From positions 20,852-84,851 of the forward strand of contig SIRW01000090.1 in the NCBI GenBank assembly GCA_004366205.1: a DNA stretch of 64,000 nt, read 5' to 3'. Below, in pieces: positions 60,057 through 64,000 of this stretch; the first letter of the stretch is position 1; every line of letters starts with the position of its first letter. The position numbers and the translations under genes are program-made. The notes beneath the pieces are model-generated. The model did no database searches, was not told where the DNA came from, and saw nothing but the letters and a program-made list of their open reading frames with translations. Origin of the DNA: Actinomycetota bacterium (lineage in GTDB: Bacteria > Actinomycetota > Acidimicrobiia > Acidimicrobiales > CADCSY01).

Positions 60057-60817
60057 GCGAGCAGCTCGTGGGCGAGCGAGCCGGCGGTGACCGGCTGCGG
60101 CGAGGCGCCGACGTCGGTGCGGAACCGGCTGCGGATCTCGGCGCTGACGTCCTGCGTGCGGGCGTCCCGGACCTCCCAGGTGTGCTCGATGCCGGCGGCC
60201 CCGGTGCCCATGAGGGCGACGCGGTCGCCGACGCGCAGGGCCTCGTCGATGTCGTGGGTGACGATGACGACGGTCAGGCCCAGCAGGGCGCGCAGGTCCA
60301 GCAGCCAGTCCTGCAGGGCGAGGCGGGCGGCGGGGTCGAGGGCGGCGAAGGGCTCGTCGAGCAGCAGCACGTCGGGACGGGTCACGACCGTGCGGGCGAT
60401 GGCGACGCGCTGGGCCTGCCCGCCCGAGAGCTGGTCGGGCCAGGCATCGGCGATCGGGGCCAGGCCGAGCAGGGTGATGAGCTCGTCGACGTCGGCGTCG
60501 CTCGCCCGGCTGCGGTTGGCCCGGTAGCTGAGGCCGAGGGTGATGTTGGCCCGCACCGACCGCCACGGCAGCAGCAGCGGCTCCTGGAACACCACCCCCG
60601 TGCGGACGCCGGCGCGCTCGACCCGGCCACCCGTCAGGGGCTCGAGGCCGGCGAGCACGCGCAGCAGCGTCGACTTGCCGCACCCGCTGGGGCCGACGAG
60701 CGCCAGGACCTCGCCCCGGTAGACGTCGAGGTCGAGGTCGGTGAAGACGGTGACGTCGCCGCGGCGGCCGGCGTAGGTCTTGTGCGCGCCTACGACGCGG
60801 AGTGCGCCAGTTCCCAT
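60053..60817 (-). CDS. ABC transporter ATPase, SsuB/TauB family
   Basis: A 254-residue ATPase. Walker A is GPSGCGKSTLLR, the Q-loop FQEPLLLPW, the signature LSGGQAQRVAIAR, Walker B LLLDEPFAALD and the switch histidine in VTHDIDEAL. The motif LLPWRSVRANITLGL is typical of nitrate/sulfonate/taurine transporters. ATG 60817 overlaps the upstream dehydrogenase-like gene by 28 bases. Confidence 0.94.
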   Translation of the reverse strand: MGTGALRVVGAHKTYAGRRGDVTVFTDLDLDVYRGEVLALVGPSGCGKSTLLRVLAGLEPLTGGRVERAGVRTGVVFQEPLLLPWRSVRANITLGLSYRANRSRASDADVDELITLLGLAPIADAWPDQLSGGQAQRVAIARTVVTRPDVLLLDEPFAALDPAARLALQDWLLDLRALLGLTVVIVTHDIDEALRVGDRVALMGTGAAGIEHTWEVRDARTQDVSAEIRSRFRTDVGASPQPVTAGSLAHELLA

Positions 60818-61875
60818 CGGAGCTGTCCTTCGGTCGGTGACTGGACGGGCAGGAAGGCCGCTTCGCGCAGGCGGCGGGCGGTGGCCCCGGCGGCGACGTA
60901 GCCGGCGCCGCCTGCGACCTTGGCCTCCAAGGCGGCGGCGTCCTGGGCCAGGACAGCGGCGTCGAGGCGCAGCTGGAGCAGCTGGCGCACCCCGGGCTGG
61001 TCGGGGGCGGCCACGGCGCGGGCGTAGCGGTGCAGGTCGCCGTCGAGGGCGGCGAGGCGCTGGGCGGCGGTCTCGACGTCGGGCCGGAACACGGTGGTGA
61101 GGTTGCGGAGCTTGCGCTCCGCCTGGGCGACGCACTCGGCGGCGAGGCCGAGGGCGAAGGCGGTCTGCAGCAGCAGGAAGGTGGGGCGGATCCGTTCCAC
61201 GAAGCCGGCGAGGTCATCGCTGAGGACCCGGTCGGGCGCGACCCGCACGCCCTCGAGGCGGATGGCACCGGATCGGGTGCTGTCGAGGGCGAGCAGCGGT
61301 GGGAGCTCGACGACGGTGAACCCGGGCTGGGCGACCTCGACGGCCACCACGACCCGGCCCCCGGCGGCCGTGCGGGCGGGCAGGACGACCACCGCCTCGT
61401 CGAACAGGTTCGAGGCCCAGGGCACGCTCCCGTCGAGGACGAGGTCGTCGCCGTCGGGCGCGGCCGTGACCCCCAGGGGCTCGAGGCCGAGCAGGTCCTT
61501 GAAGGCGGGGGCCATGGCGGTGGCCCCGGGCCGGGCGCCGGCGCGCAGGGCGTCGAGCACGCCCGCATCGCTCCACGTGGTGGGGTGGGAGGCGAGGTAC
61601 TCGATGGCCATGCGGTGCGCCCACGTGCTGAACGCCGTGCTCATGCACCCTCGGGCCACGGCGGCGATGAGGCCGGCCATGTCGACCAGGGCGCCGTCGC
61701 GGTTGGCGGGGGCGCCGAGGTCGAGCACCCCGGCTGCGCCGAGCTCGGCGAGGCCGGTGCGCACGTCGTGCTCGCAGGCGTCGGTGGCGGCCGCCCGGGC
61801 GGCGATGGCGGCGACCGCCTCGTCGGGGTGCAGGCCGGCGGCGCTTCCCCGGCGGGCCACGGCGAGGTCAATCAC
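60790..61875 (-). CDS. acyl-CoA dehydrogenase-like flavoprotein
   Basis: A 361-residue member of the acyl-CoA dehydrogenase fold. The N-terminal helical domain (to about 110) is followed by the beta domain (PWASNLFDEAVVVLPAR, and LEGVRVAPDRVLSDD) and the C-terminal helices, ending with ATARRLREAAFLPVQSPTEG. The usual catalytic glutamate context is not obvious. In sulfur-scavenging operons this fold serves as DszC/SfnB-type flavin monooxygenases, so oxidation of an imported xenobiotic is a fair inference. GTG 61875 overlaps the DUF4242 stop by 8 bases. Confidence 0.85.
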   Translation of the reverse strand: MIDLAVARRGSAAGLHPDEAVAAIAARAAATDACEHDVRTGLAELGAAGVLDLGAPANRDGALVDMAGLIAAVARGCMSTAFSTWAHRMAIEYLASHPTTWSDAGVLDALRAGARPGATAMAPAFKDLLGLEPLGVTAAPDGDDLVLDGSVPWASNLFDEAVVVLPARTAAGGRVVVAVEVAQPGFTVVELPPLLALDSTRSGAIRLEGVRVAPDRVLSDDLAGFVERIRPTFLLLQTAFALGLAAECVAQAERKLRNLTTVFRPDVETAAQRLAALDGDLHRYARAVAAPDQPGVRQLLQLRLDAAVLAQDAAALEAKVAGGAGYVAAGATARRLREAAFLPVQSPTEGQLRWELAHSAS

Positions 61876-62401
61876 GGTCGATCGGCTCGATGGCATGCAG
61901 GCGGTCGATGGGGGCGCCCACGGCGTCGCGCGCCCGGCACACGGCGTCGACGTCGGGCCCGTCGTAGAAGCACAGGCACTTGTCCATGTCCTCGCGCACG
62001 TAGGTGCGGAGGAACGCCACCTCGGGCACCTCGGCGTACTTCGGCGAGTTCGCCTTCTTGCGCGCCAGGTAGGCGTCCATGGTGAGCTCGGCGGGCAGGT
62101 CCCACTCGACGAGGTAGTTGGCGGTGCTCGCCCGGGCCCGGACGTCTTCGATGTCGGCGCCGACGAGGCGCACCTCGCTGGGTCCCTCGTGGGCCACGCC
62201 GGCGGCGTCGAGGGCCTCACCAAGGGCGCCGGCGTCGTCGACCTCGGCCACGGCGAAGACCCGGCCGTGGTCGGCGGTCACCTGGGCCTCGAGGAGAGCG
62301 CCCCCGGCCTTGCCGGCGGCGGTGGCGACGGTGTCGATGGCGGCGAGCGCCTCGTCCCGGCCGACGGGGTCGAGCGGTACTTCGACGAGCTGGAGCGACA
62401 T
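61868..62401 (-). CDS. DUF4242 family protein
   Basis: A 177-residue protein with a C-terminal DUF4242 ferredoxin-like domain (about 95-175): YLVEWDLPAELTMDAYLARK, then VREDMDKCLCFYDGPDVDAV and a final DRLHAIEPIDRD. Relatives such as a Streptomyces protein bind nickel through conserved histidine-type sites; metal binding is not shown here. It is the first gene of the operon, with GGAGG eight to nine bases before its ATG and an AT-richer upstream region (62430-62470) containing a TAGAAT -10-like hexamer on the minus strand. Confidence 0.85.
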   Translation of the reverse strand: MSLQLVEVPLDPVGRDEALAAIDTVATAAGKAGGALLEAQVTADHGRVFAVAEVDDAGALGEALDAAGVAHEGPSEVRLVGADIEDVRARASTANYLVEWDLPAELTMDAYLARKKANSPKYAEVPEVAFLRTYVREDMDKCLCFYDGPDVDAVCRARDAVGAPIDRLHAIEPIDRD

Positions 62402-62506
62402 GAGGTGGGGCCTCCGAGAAGTTGACCGAACAGCTCAGGATTCTAAAGGATCGAAACCTGATCCGAAAAGTCGGCATTCCTCATCGGCGGCCGGCCCGCC
62501 CGCACG

Positions 62507-63619
62507 TCAGAGCAGGCCGAGCAGGTTGGCCACGGCGTGCAGCGGCTTCCCGCCGGCCTCCTCGGCCACGTGCAGCGCCCTGGCGACGTTGAGGTCGTCG
62601 TGGAGCGCGTCGAGGGCTGCGTGGAGCGCGGCCGGGTCGTCGCGGTCCCGGCTGGTCGCCACCCGCAGGCGCTGGAGCCGGTCGGCGGCGCCGGCGAGGT
62701 CCTCGAGGTGGAAGTCCCAGTCCGCGCGCCAGGGCCGGTCGATCAGCAGCAGCCGGATCGCCGCGGGTGGCCAGTCCTCGAGCAGGTCGTGCAGGAAGAC
62801 GAGGTTGCCGGCGGACTTGGCCATCTTCTCGCCGTGGTGGAGCACGGTGCCCACGTGCATCCACGCCCGGGCGAACGGCCGGACGCCCGTGGCCGCCTCG
62901 GCCTGGGCGCCCTCGTAGGCGTGGTGCGGGAACGCCAGGTCGGCGCCGCCGGCGTGCACGTCGATGCCGCCGCCCAGGGTGGACAGGGCCATGGCCGCGC
63001 AGCTGGCGTGCCAGCCGGGCCGCCCGTCGCCCCAGGGGCTGGGCCACGACGGCTCGCCGGGCCGGGCGGCCTGCCAGACCGGCACGTCGAAAGGATCGTC
63101 CTTGGCGGGGTCGTCGGGGTGGTCGCCGCCCGCCGCAGCGCGGACACGGGCCTCGTCGTGCTCGAGCCCGGCGCGGGCCGGGACGTCGGCCCCTCGGAAC
63201 CAGACCGTTCCTTCCCGCTCGTAGGCGGCACCCGCCTCGAGGAGCGCGGCGGCCAGGGCGATCACCTCGTCCACGTAGTTGTGGGCCTGCGGCTCGAAGG
63301 TCGGCGCCGCCACGCCCAGCAGGCGCATGTCCTCCTCGAACCGGTAGGTCTGGCGCGTGGCCAGCCGGCGCCAGTCCTCACCCTGGCGGCTGGCCTGCTC
63401 GAGCATGTCGTCGTCGACGTCGGTGATGTTCCGGCACACGTCGACCTCGACGCCGCCGTGGCGCAGCACCCGGGTGAGCACGTCGGTCCACACGAACGTC
63501 GCCGCGTGGCCGAGGTGGGTGGTGTCGTAGGGCGTGATGCCGCACACGTAGACGCGGGCCCGCCCGACGACCGGCAGCGCCGAGCCGGCCAGGTGCAGGG
63601 TGCGGGGCGCCGGGCTCAC
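62507..63619 (-). CDS. mshC: cysteine ligase MshC-like (CysS family)
   Basis: A 370-residue class I synthetase fold that activates cysteine. VYVCGITPYDTTHLGHAATF is the MshC form of the HIGH region; the C-terminal signature is GEKMAKSAGNLVFL (KMSKS). The zinc site is spread over CGIT, GWHASCAAM and FPHHAYEG. MshC joins cysteine to GlcN-inositol in mycothiol synthesis; length (about 410 usual) and the GITPYD motif favour it over cysteinyl-tRNA synthetase, which would be about 460 residues. GTG 63619 overlaps the cupin stop by four bases. It may also be a CysS paralogue. Confidence 0.8.
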   Translation of the reverse strand: MSPAPRTLHLAGSALPVVGRARVYVCGITPYDTTHLGHAATFVWTDVLTRVLRHGGVEVDVCRNITDVDDDMLEQASRQGEDWRRLATRQTYRFEEDMRLLGVAAPTFEPQAHNYVDEVIALAAALLEAGAAYEREGTVWFRGADVPARAGLEHDEARVRAAAGGDHPDDPAKDDPFDVPVWQAARPGEPSWPSPWGDGRPGWHASCAAMALSTLGGGIDVHAGGADLAFPHHAYEGAQAEAATGVRPFARAWMHVGTVLHHGEKMAKSAGNLVFLHDLLEDWPPAAIRLLLIDRPWRADWDFHLEDLAGAADRLQRLRVATSRDRDDPAALHAALDALHDDLNVARALHVAEEAGGKPLHAVANLLGLL

Positions 63620-63943
63620 CGGGCGGCCTCGACGCACTCGACGCCGGCGGGGCCGACCGTGGCGGCGTGGTCGGTGCCGGGCTCGAGGTCGAGCCGGTCG
63701 CCGGGGTACAGCTCGATGTCGTCGAGCTGCTCGCCGCCCTCGGCGGCGTCGCCCTTGGTGTGGAACACGATGCTCCCCGACAGGCAGTACAGCACCTTGT
63801 GGTACTCGTGCCGGTGCCAGTCGTAGGTGTCGCCCGGACCGTTGCTCCACCGTTACCGGCTCGAGCCCGGCCGTCCGGAGGCCGTCGATGATGTCGTCCG
63901 GGTCGGGCGGAGAGCCCGCCCACCGCTCGACGCGCGCTGCCAT
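63616..63943 (-). pseudogene. cupin-domain gene with a frameshift
   Basis: From ATG 63943 the frame encodes ARVERWAGSPPDPDDIIDGL through EPVTV, then must shift near 63853 to continue as WSNGPGDTYDWHRHEYHKVL and the rest of a small cupin with the metal histidines in HRHEYHK. The final frame ends at 63616, overlapping mshC. A one-base deletion or two-base insertion explains it; a base-call error is also possible. The region from 63944 to the window end shows no gene. Confidence 0.75.
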
Positions 63944-64000
63944 GCCCCCAGCCTGCCGCGCGCGTCGCCCGCCTCGCACACGGCACGTGCCGTGGCGCCG

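Noticed and set aside
62430..62475. Riboswitch or attenuator before the DUF4242 operon
   Set aside because: The stretch is AT-richer and has short inverted matches, but no known riboswitch core could be folded. A simple promoter is more likely.

Overview
The window is very GC-rich, densely packed, and shows the marks of an actinobacterium: a WhiB iron-sulfur regulator, a MshC-like cysteine ligase of mycothiol synthesis, an F420-type luciferase-like oxidoreductase, an Eis-type acetyltransferase, a DUF222 HNH endonuclease, many GTG starts, and long runs of genes whose stop and start codons overlap by 1-8 bases. Gene content fits a free-living aerobe, perhaps of the class Acidimicrobiia; that placement is only an impression. 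No rRNA, CRISPR array, phage or intact insertion sequence is present. There is one tRNA (tRNA-Glu, CTC).

Layout. 1-8700: a PIN-PhoH ATPase cut by the window edge, a CoA-binding/membrane-protein operon, a class B penicillin-binding protein, a DinG-type helicase, WhiB and a PAS-GGDEF cyclase. 8900-23070: the dominant feature, two different Mrp-type cation/proton antiporter operons pointing at each other. The rightward one is a classic seven-gene mrpABCDEFG operon. The leftward one has ten genes in Mbh-like order (two NuoL/N-like subunits with a small membrane protein between them, then E, F, G, a free-standing MrpA C-terminal domain, B, C, D). A PIN-type toxin-antitoxin pair sits between them. 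23100-31800: glucose-6-phosphate dehydrogenase, a strange acidic secreted protein, an oxidoreductase, an orphan response regulator, a CAP-domain surface protein, a hydrolase, and DUF421, DoxX and S4 proteins. 31800-40600: small conserved proteins, a paired ABC exporter, a SRPBCC/FAH pair, an Eis-like acetyltransferase and a GlxA-type regulator.

41370-44600 is a gene graveyard. The N- and C-terminal pieces of what looks like one phosphotransferase lie 2.7 kb apart. Between them are a copied fragment of a HTH gene, a DUF5655 gene, an IS256-family transposase scrap, a doubly frameshifted HNH endonuclease and the tail of a RelE toxin. 44700-52300 carries methionine aminopeptidase, a TauE permease, a thioesterase, an RsbW-like kinase with a HTH partner, aconitase, a chimeric nucleotidyltransferase/XRE gene, a FitAB-like toxin-antitoxin pair with a clear palindromic operator, and the tRNA. 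52400-57000: an MFS transporter, a PAS-PP2C-kinase/STAS partner-switching pair and a patatin. 57000-62400 is a tight six-gene catabolic/uptake operon (DUF4242, acyl-CoA-dehydrogenase-like flavoprotein, SsuBAC/TauABC-like transporter, VOC dioxygenase). The window ends in mshC-like and a frameshifted cupin gene.

The most unusual items are the face-to-face Mrp/Mbh-like antiporter operons around a toxin-antitoxin module, the mosaic of broken genes, the six-gene uptake and oxidation operon, and several well-formed palindromes that look like operators (whiB, zwf, glxA-like, fitA-like).
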